From contig CALUDL010000078.1 of NCBI GenBank assembly GCA_943914815.1, positions 1 to 7,556 of the forward strand: a stretch of DNA of 7,556 nucleotides. Direction: 5' to 3'. Source of the DNA: an uncultured Brevibacterium sp. (GTDB taxonomy: Bacteria > Actinomycetota > Actinomycetes > Actinomycetales > Brevibacteriaceae). Shown here one piece after another: positions 1 to 6,029 of the stretch; within the stretch, counting starts at the first letter, position 1, and each line of letters opens with the position of its first letter. The position numbers and the translations under genes are program-made. The notes below the pieces were generated by a model, which ran no database searches, was not told where the DNA came from, and worked only from the letters and a program-made list of their open reading frames with translations.

Positions 1-9
1 GTCTCAGGC

Positions 10-1068
10 GTGTTCATCTCAACAGAAGCTCAGTGGGTTTTTGAACGCACCACCGCCAACTCCGATTACGACTGGAATGTGGACTTTTCCGACGCTCCAC
101 TCATTGAACTGTCCGGTGAGCACGGGTTTACTGGCCGCCCCCACATGATTGGGTCCACCGATTCCAACTACGACACTTTCCGCTGGGGTTGGTCGCCGGA
201 TAACGACTGGAAAGAACCCGCGATCGCGCTTTCCCGCAAAGTGCGCGAATACGGGGCTGAACACCAGATTCCTGAGCTCACTGACCCTGAGTTCGACACT
301 CACGACGACCAAGCCCTACGACTGGTCATCGCTTCGAAGGTCATTACCGGCCACCTGTTCCACGTCCCACTTCCCGTGGGACCGGCGACCGCGTGGCTCA
401 TTGTGGATGCGCCGCAGCTGCAGTTGGGAGAGCCAGAAATCCGCCCGGTTGTGAAGGCTTTGGCCGCTGGCTTGTCTGTCACCGACATCCCCAACCACCG
501 CACGGCCATCCAAGAGTACGGACGTCTGCGTGGCTTCCACGTCGTTGAGAACGGCGACGGCTTGCGCATGCTGCTAAAAGACGGTTCAGCCGACCTCACG
601 TTCGACTCTCTCAACCGTCTCACCAACTGTCAGGTGACCCAGCCGCTCAGTGACGAGGCTGCGGAGCAGCTCAGTGCCGCTGGGGTCGCTGAACCCCAGT
701 TGGTCCGCGTTGAGGTTGAGGACGCACCGCCGGTTGAACAGTCGCAGGCCCCCACCGCCGAGGTGGTTGCCGAGCCAGAGCCGAGTGTCACCTCGGGCGC
801 GGAAGACTCCGCCGAACAGGTGCTCCCACAGACGGCTGCCGTGGAAGACGAAACCGTTGCGGACGTGCCCGTCCAGGAACCCGCCGCCGAGGTCGTCGAA
901 GAGCCAGTCGCATCTGTGCCAACCGAGCCCGAACCTGTTGCTCCGCGTGAAGCTGAACCCGTTGAACAGCCCTCGGTTAAAGAAGAGCCTGCACCGGAAC
1001 CTACACCTGAAGCAGAGAAGCCGAAGAAGAAAAAGAAGGGCTTCTTTGGTCGCTTGTTCGGGCGTTAG
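10..1068 (+). CDS. DUF6882-like protein with Pro/Glu-rich acidic linker and basic C-terminal tail
   Basis: Function unknown. Residues about 19-165 resemble the DUF6882 family: an aromatic WNVDF strand near the start, a GSTDSNYDTFRWGW segment, then an IPELTDPEFD stretch and a helical part with ALRLVIASK. A short beta-like segment follows (about 168-210, GFHVVENGDG and ADLTFDSLNR). Residues about 224-336 are low complexity, rich in Pro, Glu, Val and Ala, and strongly acidic. The end (337-352) is basic and amphipathic, KPKKKKK then GFFGRLFGR, which could bind acidic lipids or a protein partner (inference). There is no signal peptide or membrane helix. The chosen start is GTG at 10, but the frame is open to the window edge and no ribosome binding site is visible, so the true start may lie upstream and the gene may be 5' partial. 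It converges on the leftward gene that ends at 1071. Confidence 0.8.
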   Translation: MFISTEAQWVFERTTANSDYDWNVDFSDAPLIELSGEHGFTGRPHMIGSTDSNYDTFRWGWSPDNDWKEPAIALSRKVREYGAEHQIPELTDPEFDTHDDQALRLVIASKVITGHLFHVPLPVGPATAWLIVDAPQLQLGEPEIRPVVKALAAGLSVTDIPNHRTAIQEYGRLRGFHVVENGDGLRMLLKDGSADLTFDSLNRLTNCQVTQPLSDEAAEQLSAAGVAEPQLVRVEVEDAPPVEQSQAPTAEVVAEPEPSVTSGAEDSAEQVLPQTAAVEDETVADVPVQEPAAEVVEEPVASVPTEPEPVAPREAEPVEQPSVKEEPAPEPTPEAEKPKKKKKGFFGRLFGR

Positions 1069-1070
1069 TT

Positions 1071-1472
1071 CTAGCCCAACTTTTCGACGAACCACACTCG
1101 GCTTGTGTCGTGTGGCAGGTACTTCACGGGGTGAACTTGACCTTCTGCGAATTCGTTTTGGTTCCACGCCGCAAAGTCGATGAGCGCTTCAGCATATGAC
1201 TGGAATGTGAAGCCGTCTGGTGTTCTCACGACAACGGTGAACGTGCACAGTCGTCGTGTGCCCCGCGCAATGGTTCCCCCGAAAGTCTGATACACCGTGA
1301 GTCTGCGTTCAACGATTGTGGCCATGCCTTGAGGGGCAGTCAGGAGTTGTTGGCGCAACTGTGGATCCGGTTTGCCTCGCCGGTTCGCTGTGCGCACCAT
1401 GACGATGACCCAGATGATCTCCGGTGTCAACACAACAGCGCATATGAAAAGCACAATCATCGCGGTCTTCAT
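1071..1472 (-). CDS. small single-pass membrane protein, hypothetical
   Basis: A 133-residue protein of unknown function. Residues about 4-26 form one hydrophobic helix, followed by a basic stretch (RTANRRGK, 27-34), which predicts that the remainder faces the cytoplasm. Residues about 50-130 look like a small beta-rich domain (ATIVERRLTVYQTFGG, then LCTFTVVVRTPDG, then VHPVKYLP...RVWF). This pattern loosely recalls DUF3592-type membrane proteins, but I would not assign the family. The start is well supported: AAAGGAG (complement of 1479-1485) lies 6 bases before the ATG. It lies 54 bases downstream of trhO on the same strand, so co-transcription is plausible. Its stop codon is 2 bases from the stop of the convergent gene on the left. 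Confidence 0.75.
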   Translation of the reverse strand: MKTAMIVLFICAVVLTPEIIWVIVMVRTANRRGKPDPQLRQQLLTAPQGMATIVERRLTVYQTFGGTIARGTRRLCTFTVVVRTPDGFTFQSYAEALIDFAAWNQNEFAEGQVHPVKYLPHDTSRVWFVEKLG

Positions 1473-1526
1473 GATCGTCTCCTTTGCAGAACCGGACCGC
1501 TCACCGGACCAGTTGCCTCAGTTTGG

Positions 1527-2435
1527 TTACTGGGTGGCCGAGGTGGCTAGGTCCGCCTGCTCGCATGAATCGCAGTTCGGGTGTTCGTTGCGTTCCGTGC
1601 AGTCTTCGCACCGCAAGAACTGTTTGCGGCAACTCAAGTTTGCGCAGTTCACGAAGATGGGCGTGTGGGTGCCACAGGAAACGCATGTGCCCAACGACTC
1701 AGCCCCGTCACCAAACTCCATGTGCATACGCTTGTCGAACACATACAGCGAGCCGTCCCACAGGCCGGAGTTGCCGTAGGTCTCGCCGTAGCGCACGATT
1801 CCGCCTTCGAGCTGGTACACCTCTTCAAAGCCACGGTTCTTCATGAGAACGCTGAGCACTTCGCAACGGATTCCGCCGGTGCAGTACGTGACGACTGGCT
1901 TGTTTTTCAGGTCGTCGTATTTGCCGGATTCGATTTCGGCAATGAAGTCACGCGTCGTTTCTGTGTCTGGCACAATCGCATTCTTGAACTTCCCGATCTG
2001 CGCTTCCATCGCGTTGCGCCCGTCGAAGAACACCACGTCGTCGCCGCGTTCTTCGACAAGTTTGTGGAGCTCACCGGGTTTGAGGTGCACTCCCCCACCT
2101 TCAACGCCTTTATCTGTGACCTTGATTTCTTCCGGCCGGGTGAACGTGACCAGTTCGGGGCGCACCTTTACTGACAGACGGGGGAAGTCGTCACCTTGGC
2201 CGTTCGACCATTTGATGTCTGCCTTTTTAAATGGCGCGTAGCTCTTGGTGGTCCGCACGTACCGCTTAACGTCGTCGATGTCTCCACCCAGAGTCGCGTT
2301 GATGCCGTCTGGTGAAATGATCACGCGACCCTTAAGGTTGCAGTTTTCAGCCAGGGCAAGTTGCCACAGTTTGACCGCTTCGGGGTCGGCTAGCGGAGTA
2401 AAAACATAAAACAGAACAATCTTCGTGACGGACAT
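1527..2435 (-). CDS. trhO: tRNA uridine(34) hydroxylase TrhO (rhodanese family, YceA type)
   Basis: TrhO performs oxygen-dependent 5-hydroxylation of uridine 34 in certain tRNA anticodons, the first step towards cmo5U/mcmo5U-type or mo5U wobble bases (family knowledge). The 302-residue product has the three expected parts: an N-terminal alpha/beta domain (about 5-95, with the [15 protein letters not shown] motif), a rhodanese domain (about 115-222) with active-site loop CTGGIRCE (Cys185, Cys191) and YQLEGGI, and a C-terminal Cys-rich domain. The last part has eight cysteines in pairs (251/254, 264/269, 276/279, 288/291), likely binding zinc. The frame stays open for 67 more codons upstream, but family homology begins at MSVTKIVLF, so I start at 2435. 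There is no convincing ribosome binding site, only GGTGG three bases... immediately upstream; see the candidate leaderless promoter. It is divergent from the prepilin-like gene. Confidence 0.93.
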   Translation of the reverse strand: MSVTKIVLFYVFTPLADPEAVKLWQLALAENCNLKGRVIISPDGINATLGGDIDDVKRYVRTTKSYAPFKKADIKWSNGQGDDFPRLSVKVRPELVTFTRPEEIKVTDKGVEGGGVHLKPGELHKLVEERGDDVVFFDGRNAMEAQIGKFKNAIVPDTETTRDFIAEIESGKYDDLKNKPVVTYCTGGIRCEVLSVLMKNRGFEEVYQLEGGIVRYGETYGNSGLWDGSLYVFDKRMHMEFGDGAESLGTCVSCGTHTPIFVNCANLSCRKQFLRCEDCTERNEHPNCDSCEQADLATSATQ

Positions 2436-2442
2436 GCCACCA

Positions 2443-2448
2443 ATTTTA
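2443..2448 (-). promoter_or_regulatory. candidate -10 element for a leaderless trhO transcript
   Basis: On the minus strand this reads TAAAAT, five of six matches to TATAAT. It ends 7 bases before the trhO ATG, so the transcript would begin at or next to the start codon. This fits the weak Shine-Dalgarno of trhO. No clear -35 box is seen at 16-18 bases upstream. Inference from sequence only. Confidence 0.4.
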
Positions 2449-2534
2449 TCGCCTATGGGTGGTGCAACACGGACCGCAAGGTTTTGGGCCCTATTTTGAA
2501 CCCATGGACCCCATCGCAAGGTCGGCATGCAAAG

Positions 2535-2540
2535 TAAAGT
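2535..2540 (+). promoter_or_regulatory. weak candidate -10 element for the prepilin-like gene
   Basis: TAAAGT matches the TAnnnT pattern and would give a leader of roughly 50 bases before the ATG at 2597. No recognisable -35 hexamer sits 16-18 bases upstream, so the call is tentative. Between it and the gene lies a small AGGG-TATC-CCCT hairpin (2542-2553) of unknown meaning. Confidence 0.22.
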
Positions 2541-2596
2541 GAGGGTATCCCCTTGAGAATCTGATTTGAGTCCCCACCCCTGGAGTTGTAGTTGCC

Positions 2597-4084
2597 ATGA
2601 AACTAAAAACCCTGCGCCAACGCGGTCAAGGAACAATCGAGTACATTGGCATCGCAGTAGTAGCCGCGATCGTCATCGCCGGGCTTATCGCAACACCCAT
2701 GGCACCTAAGATGGCGGAGACTATTGACAAAGCTATCTGCACAGTCTTTAGCGGTGCACAATGGAACGAAGCATCGTGTGGTGAAGCCCCTGAGGACAAA
2801 GTCGTTTGTGAAGTATCGACGCACGAATATGGTCGAGTTGCCGACGTCAGCGTCGACGTCAAGGCTGGCAAGGGCAGTGCACGAAAGGGAGCAACCGTTC
2901 AACTCGTCGAAACCAACGACGGCTGGGAAGTCGTGATCAGTTCGGATTACGGAGCTAGCGTAGGAAAAGGACTCGGCAAGGACAAAGGTAAAGACAAGGG
3001 CGGAGACAGTTCCGACAAAGGTGACGACCAAGACGGTGGCGTCGAAATTAAGCCTGAGGTTAACGCCGAAGGTGAGATAAACGGTGACTACTCCTACAGC
3101 AAGGTTTACAAATTTGACAAGGATAACGAAGAAGGCGCTAGGGAAGCTTTCGAAAGAGCCAAGAAGAACGTTGACCACGGAGACGCTCTCAATCCTTTCA
3201 AACCCACACAACCTTTTAACGGCTTTGAGGAACCTTCGGAGGAAATGCACAAGTTTCGTCTGAACGGCCAAGTAAACGCTGATTTCGATATATCGGTTTC
3301 TGATAAGGGTGACGACGCGCAAAAGCCGAACTCCAGCAACAGCGACGGAAACGACAGCGATGGGAAAGACAGCAGCGGGGAAGACAGCAGCGGGGAAGAC
3401 AGCGGTAGCATCAAGATTTTGGAGAAGCTCAAAGCCGGTGTAAGTGGGAATGCAGAGCTTGGCGCAGAAGGCGCGGTCTCTCACAATCACGACGAGGGAA
3501 CTAAGACCATTTACGTTCAAGTCGACGGTGGACTTGAAGGTAAAGCAAACCAGGAATTCCTTGGTACTGCAGGCGCTAACGCTCATGGCGCTACCCTACT
3601 GGCGGTCACTATGAAAGAAGATACGGACGAAATCGTCAACATCACATCGCGCACGGCTTATAACGCAGATGCCGGCGTGAACGGCGCGGAGGACATCGTA
3701 AACCAGTCGGTTGTCACCGCGTCAATTAACACCGACACCCCTGAAAAGCGCAAGCAAGCGCTGGAAGCCATCAAAAACCTCGATAACCCAATGAACCGCT
3801 ATCACAACGGTGGCAAGGACGAAAACCCAAGCAAGTACACCATGTCTGACCTTTTCTATGACCATGGCAAACTCACTAAGCAGGAACGCCGAATAACGTC
3901 TGAAGAAGCCGAACAGGAAATGGATTGGTTCCGCGAAGGCACGAACTTCCTCACGAGTACTTTCGCTGATCAAGAAGTGTTTGGTCAATCTGAGTCCACA
4001 ACAGACGCCTCGACTACTAGCTTCCAAGTCATGGACGAGAATGGTAACTGGGTAGCCATGCCTGAATGCGTCGCTGGTGGGTAA
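2597..4084 (+). CDS. large secreted protein with type IV prepilin-like (class III) signal
   Basis: A 495-residue protein of unknown function. The N-terminus has a short basic leader ([10 protein letters not shown]), a predicted prepilin-peptidase site between Gly10 and Gln11, Glu and Tyr at +5 and +6 (QGTIEY), and a hydrophobic helix (about 17-33), as in Flp/Tad-type pilins. Pilins of that class are far shorter. The rest is hydrophilic and acidic and would lie outside the membrane: a small domain (about 62-121), a Lys/Asp/Gly linker (124-148), a second segment (about 150-235), a Ser/Asp/Gly repeat linker (248-270), a beta-rich region of alternating Gly/Ala strands (about 271-375), and a C-terminal part (about 380-495). 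The only cysteines are at 48, 61, 71 and 491, so disulfides are possible. GGAG at 2582-2585 lies 11 bases before the ATG. It is first in an apparent operon with a lipoprotein and a membrane protein. No enzymatic or toxin domain is recognised; surface fibre subunit, scaffold and polymorphic toxin are open alternatives. Confidence 0.85.
   Translation: MKLKTLRQRGQGTIEYIGIAVVAAIVIAGLIATPMAPKMAETIDKAICTVFSGAQWNEASCGEAPEDKVVCEVSTHEYGRVADVSVDVKAGKGSARKGATVQLVETNDGWEVVISSDYGASVGKGLGKDKGKDKGGDSSDKGDDQDGGVEIKPEVNAEGEINGDYSYSKVYKFDKDNEEGAREAFERAKKNVDHGDALNPFKPTQPFNGFEEPSEEMHKFRLNGQVNADFDISVSDKGDDAQKPNSSNSDGNDSDGKDSSGEDSSGEDSGSIKILEKLKAGVSGNAELGAEGAVSHNHDEGTKTIYVQVDGGLEGKANQEFLGTAGANAHGATLLAVTMKEDTDEIVNITSRTAYNADAGVNGAEDIVNQSVVTASINTDTPEKRKQALEAIKNLDNPMNRYHNGGKDENPSKYTMSDLFYDHGKLTKQERRITSEEAEQEMDWFREGTNFLTSTFADQEVFGQSESTTDASTTSFQVMDENGNWVAMPECVAGG
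3338..3397 (+). repeat. in-frame 15-bp tandem repeat encoding a Ser/Asp/Gly pentapeptide
   Basis: Four 15-base units in a row encode [15 protein letters not shown] and DSSGE (residues 248-267). The last two units are identical at the DNA level (GACAGCAGCGGGGAA at 3368-3382 and 3383-3397), and a partial fifth unit follows (GACAGC). The first two are diverged copies. The array forms a flexible acidic linker between two regions of the secreted protein. Perfect adjacent copies suggest recent duplication, and because the unit is a multiple of three, copy number could vary without a frameshift. Confidence 0.8.
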
Positions 4085-4085
4085 C

Positions 4086-4136
4086 ATGTCAATGGATCGT
4101 CAGACTTTCATCGCACTTAGGAAAGAGATCAAATGA
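4086..4136 (+). CDS. possible 16-codon coupling mini-ORF
   Basis: ATG at 4086 opens a frame for MSMDRQTFIALRKEIK, ending in TGA at 4134-4136. It starts one base after the stop of the prepilin-like gene and its stop overlaps the lipoprotein start as ATGA. GGTGGG (4076-4081) could serve as a weak ribosome binding site. The lipoprotein's own binding site (around 4119-4127) lies inside it. It may be a translational coupling device or simply chance; a 16-codon open frame is weak evidence. Confidence 0.2.
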   Translation: MSMDRQTFIALRKEIK

Positions 4137-4699
4137 AGACTCAGGCGTTCAAGCTTATAGCTCTATCCGCTATCGTCGCCCTTCTCAGCTCATGCGGAAT
4201 AGGTAATGCGGGTGTGACAAATGAACCCGACAACTCCAATGAACAGCGGATTTCCGAGGGACGTATTTCAGTTGTCGTCCCCAAAGAATGGTCCAAAAAT
4301 CCAGACTTTAAACCGACCTTCACTGGTTTCACAACCTCTTGGGCAAATTCTCACGAAGATCCCACTGACATCGTCCGGATGAGTTCGGATCAGGGTCAGG
4401 GGCCCAATGCAGAGGCCAATATGGGGTACTTTGAAGCGAACGCAATGTTCAAATCTACACACGGACCAGATTTCAAATTGGGCAATTCAAAAGACCTAGA
4501 CATCAAGAACGCCACCCAAGCGAAACTCACCACCTGGACAACCATTGACAAGTCTGGTCGCACTGTAAATGGCGCGTGGGTGTTTGTGTCCGCTGACGAT
4601 GATCCGGCTGTGGGAGGCGTCGAAATCATGGCACTAACACTGACTAAAGACGAAATCAATGACATGATTGATTCGATCCAGTTCGACCCGAGTAAATAA
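4133..4699 (+). CDS. lipoprotein, hypothetical, DcrB/PsbP-like fold possible
   Basis: A 188-residue exported lipoprotein of unknown function. It has a typical type II signal peptide: Lys2 and Lys7, a hydrophobic core (8-18) and the lipobox LSSC, with lipidation expected at Cys21, the only cysteine. A short polar linker (22-42, Asn/Glu-rich) leads to a compact domain. This begins with a strand and Pro-Lys-Glu-Trp (ISVVVPKEW, 45-53) and ends with a strand and helix (VEIMALTLTKDEINDMIDSIQF, in two parts 163-170 and 171-184). This 'VP-x-x-W ... SIQF' arrangement is reminiscent of small PsbP/Mog1/DcrB-type lipoproteins, which is a resemblance judged by eye. AGGAAAGAG at 4119-4127 precedes the ATG at good spacing. 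It sits 48 bases after the prepilin-like gene and 2 bases before the membrane protein gene, so the three probably form one operon. It could help assemble, anchor or neutralise the large secreted protein. Confidence 0.85.
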   Translation: MKTQAFKLIALSAIVALLSSCGIGNAGVTNEPDNSNEQRISEGRISVVVPKEWSKNPDFKPTFTGFTTSWANSHEDPTDIVRMSSDQGQGPNAEANMGYFEANAMFKSTHGPDFKLGNSKDLDIKNATQAKLTTWTTIDKSGRTVNGAWVFVSADDDPAVGGVEIMALTLTKDEINDMIDSIQFDPSK

Positions 4700-4701
4700 T
4701 T

Positions 4702-5085
4702 ATGCTGTCGTTTGCCAAATCCTTTCTCGGCGGACTTTTTGCCTTTATCGTTTCCAACCTCGCGCTGATGATCGTTTTTAAGCTAGTTGAAAGCTGGTGG
4801 TTTGCGGTTCCTCCGGTGCTATCCGGAGCGGTCGCTGCGTTTGTGGCATTCTGGACTGACCTGGAATCACGCACCAGCACCTGGCTTGCTGTGGCTTTGC
4901 CCTCCGCGCTCATGGCCTGTTTTACAATCATCATGGGCGTTGTGAATGGGATAGAGTACCCGCTATGGCAGATGGCTTACATGGTCGTTGCCAACGCTTT
5001 AACTGCCGCCATAGCTGGTGGGCTTGTCTTTTTGGTAGTTCATTTGATTTACGGCGGGTCGGAGCATATAGAGGAACCTGTCTGA
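4702..5085 (+). CDS. four-helix integral membrane protein, hypothetical
   Basis: A 127-residue hydrophobic protein. Four membrane segments can be seen at about 8-28, 33-51, 60-82 and 90-116, with a short polar loop WTDLESRTST between the second and third and an acidic end (HIEEPV). Charge distribution suggests both ends face the cytoplasm. I recognise no catalytic motif; in particular it shows no prepilin-peptidase aspartate motif and is too short for that enzyme. There is no good ribosome binding site, and its ATG lies only 2 bases after the lipoprotein stop, so translation probably depends on coupling to that gene. Its position suggests a membrane partner for the two exported proteins upstream, but this is inference. 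Confidence 0.75.
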   Translation: MLSFAKSFLGGLFAFIVSNLALMIVFKLVESWWFAVPPVLSGAVAAFVAFWTDLESRTSTWLAVALPSALMACFTIIMGVVNGIEYPLWQMAYMVVANALTAAIAGGLVFLVVHLIYGGSEHIEEPV

Positions 5086-5102
5086 ACCGGACCAGACACC
5101 GT

Positions 5103-5108
5103 TACAGT
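5103..5108 (+). promoter_or_regulatory. candidate -10 element for a leaderless thioesterase transcript
   Basis: TACAGT fits TAnnnT (four of six to TATAAT) and ends 6 bases before the ATG at 5115. The gene has no Shine-Dalgarno sequence, which agrees with a leaderless message. No convincing -35 box is visible. The alternative is read-through from the upstream membrane protein gene, whose stop is only 29 bases away. Confidence 0.3.
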
Positions 5109-5114
5109 GAAGCC

Positions 5115-5906
5115 ATGGACTCATACTTCAAGCGCACCGGCGCGCACCAATACACGGCCACCCAGCTCACCTCGGGAGCATGGAATGTCGAAGAACAACA
5201 CATCTCCCCCACCCTGGGGCTCGCCACCCACATCATCGAAACCGACCTTCACGCCCGGCGTGATGACCCCATGGTGATCGGCAATCTCAAATTCGACATC
5301 CTGGGTGTCGTACCCATTGGCGCATACGACGTCGACGTCCACGTGATCCGCCCCGGACGCACAATCGAACTCGTCGAAGCCACCCTCAATCACGGCGAGC
5401 GTACCATCGTCATCGCCCGCGCCTGGCTCATGAAACCAGGCGACTCCTCCTCCGTAGCCGGGACAGCACTCAGCCAGCTACCACCTCGGGAACATATGGA
5501 ACCTTACGCCCCGCACATTGACTGGCAGGGCGACTACCTCAAAACTTACGAAGGTTTCCGCACCCAGCAAGAGCCCGGCCGGGCACAGGTGTGGCAGCGC
5601 ACCCACGCCGACCTCGTAGACGAGCCCTACAGTGCCCTCGCCCGCTCAGCCGGGATGCTCGACGTCGCCAACGGGCTATCCGTACGCCAAGACCCAACCC
5701 AGGTCGCTTTCCCCAACGTGGACCTCGACATCCACTACTTCCGCGTCCCGGACTTCGCCCACCAACCCGGGCAGCCTTCAGACTGGCAAGGCTACGACGT
5801 GACCGTGAGCTTTGGCGACGGCGCGCTGGGCCTCACCCACACGTGGGTCCACGACCAACACGGCCCGTTCGCCGCCGTCACGCAGTGCCTGACCGTCCGG
5901 CCGTAG
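5115..5906 (+). CDS. acyl-CoA thioesterase-like protein (TesB-type double hotdog)
   Basis: Predicted to hydrolyse acyl-CoA thioesters to free acid and CoA in the cytoplasm; the substrate is not evident. The 263-residue protein has two hotdog halves. The N-terminal half (about 15-108) contains ATHIIETDLHARRD, LKFDILGVVPIGAYDV and VIRPGRTIELVEATL, a pattern typical of the thioesterase-like superfamily. The C-terminal half (about 155-263) contains AFPNVDLDIHYFRVPD, WQGYDVTVSFGDGALGLTHTWV in two strands (225-245), and ends with FAAVTQCLTVRP. The frame is open upstream to 4965 inside the membrane protein gene, but homology begins at MDSYFKRTGA, so I start at 5115. Base composition is clearly GC-richer than in the upstream cassette, and codons mostly end in C or G. 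It precedes purL by 123 bases on the same strand; any functional link is unproven. Confidence 0.87.
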   Translation: MDSYFKRTGAHQYTATQLTSGAWNVEEQHISPTLGLATHIIETDLHARRDDPMVIGNLKFDILGVVPIGAYDVDVHVIRPGRTIELVEATLNHGERTIVIARAWLMKPGDSSSVAGTALSQLPPREHMEPYAPHIDWQGDYLKTYEGFRTQQEPGRAQVWQRTHADLVDEPYSALARSAGMLDVANGLSVRQDPTQVAFPNVDLDIHYFRVPDFAHQPGQPSDWQGYDVTVSFGDGALGLTHTWVHDQHGPFAAVTQCLTVRP

Positions 5907-6029
5907 TTGCCCTTACCCAACCACACCCGCAACGACCTCGGCCGCGGTCCCTCATAACGCCCCCTCACCTCCTGCAACAGGTAGACTTCGCAGTAAGACG
6001 TATGGACGTGCCTTCAGAAAGGGATCCCT
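5907..6029 (+). other. spacer upstream of purL
   Basis: A 123-base non-coding spacer. It contains TAnnnT-like hexamers (TAGACT at 5982-5987) but no matching -35 box, so I name no promoter. A near-palindrome CCTCGGCCGCGG has no following T-run and is not a convincing terminator. AAAGGGA at 6018-6024 is the purL ribosome binding site. I see no riboswitch that I can support. Confidence 0.5.

Noticed and set aside
586..1167. Minus-strand open frame overlapping the end of the DUF6882-like gene
   Set aside because: It is the antisense of the Pro/Glu-rich repeat region, giving Arg/Leu/Phe-rich low complexity with no recognisable domain.
1491..1510. Two copies of ACCGGACC with a 12-base period between trhO and the small membrane gene, considered as an operator
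   Set aside because: It is too short, and it lies between co-directional genes downstream of the likely promoter.
2436..2636. Extension of the trhO frame 67 codons upstream, into the start of the prepilin-like gene
   Set aside because: Homology to TrhO begins at 2435, the extra peptide has no family match, and the extension would cover the divergent promoter region and overlap the opposite gene.
3116..3154. EF-hand-like calcium loop at DKDNEEG in the large secreted protein (residues 174-180)
   Set aside because: Glycine is at position 7 rather than 6 of the loop, so the canonical spacing is broken.
2603..3586. Long minus-strand open frame under the prepilin-like gene
   Set aside because: It is a shadow of the real gene: odd Phe/Val/Cys-rich composition, no ribosome binding site and no family resemblance, while the plus strand has a clear signal peptide and domains.
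1489..5093. GAACCGGACC at 1489-1498 and again at 5084-5093, considered as flanking repeats of a mobile cassette
   Set aside because: Exact 10-base repeats are expected many times by chance in 7.5 kb, and the first copy lies beyond trhO, a housekeeping gene, so it does not frame the cassette.
4965..5114. Longer thioesterase starting inside the membrane protein gene
   Set aside because: The extra 50 residues are the membrane gene read in another frame, with many Cys, Arg and Trp. The hotdog domain is complete from 5115.
5930..5950. GC-rich near-palindrome after the thioesterase, considered as a terminator
   Set aside because: The stem has a mismatch and is not followed by a T-run.
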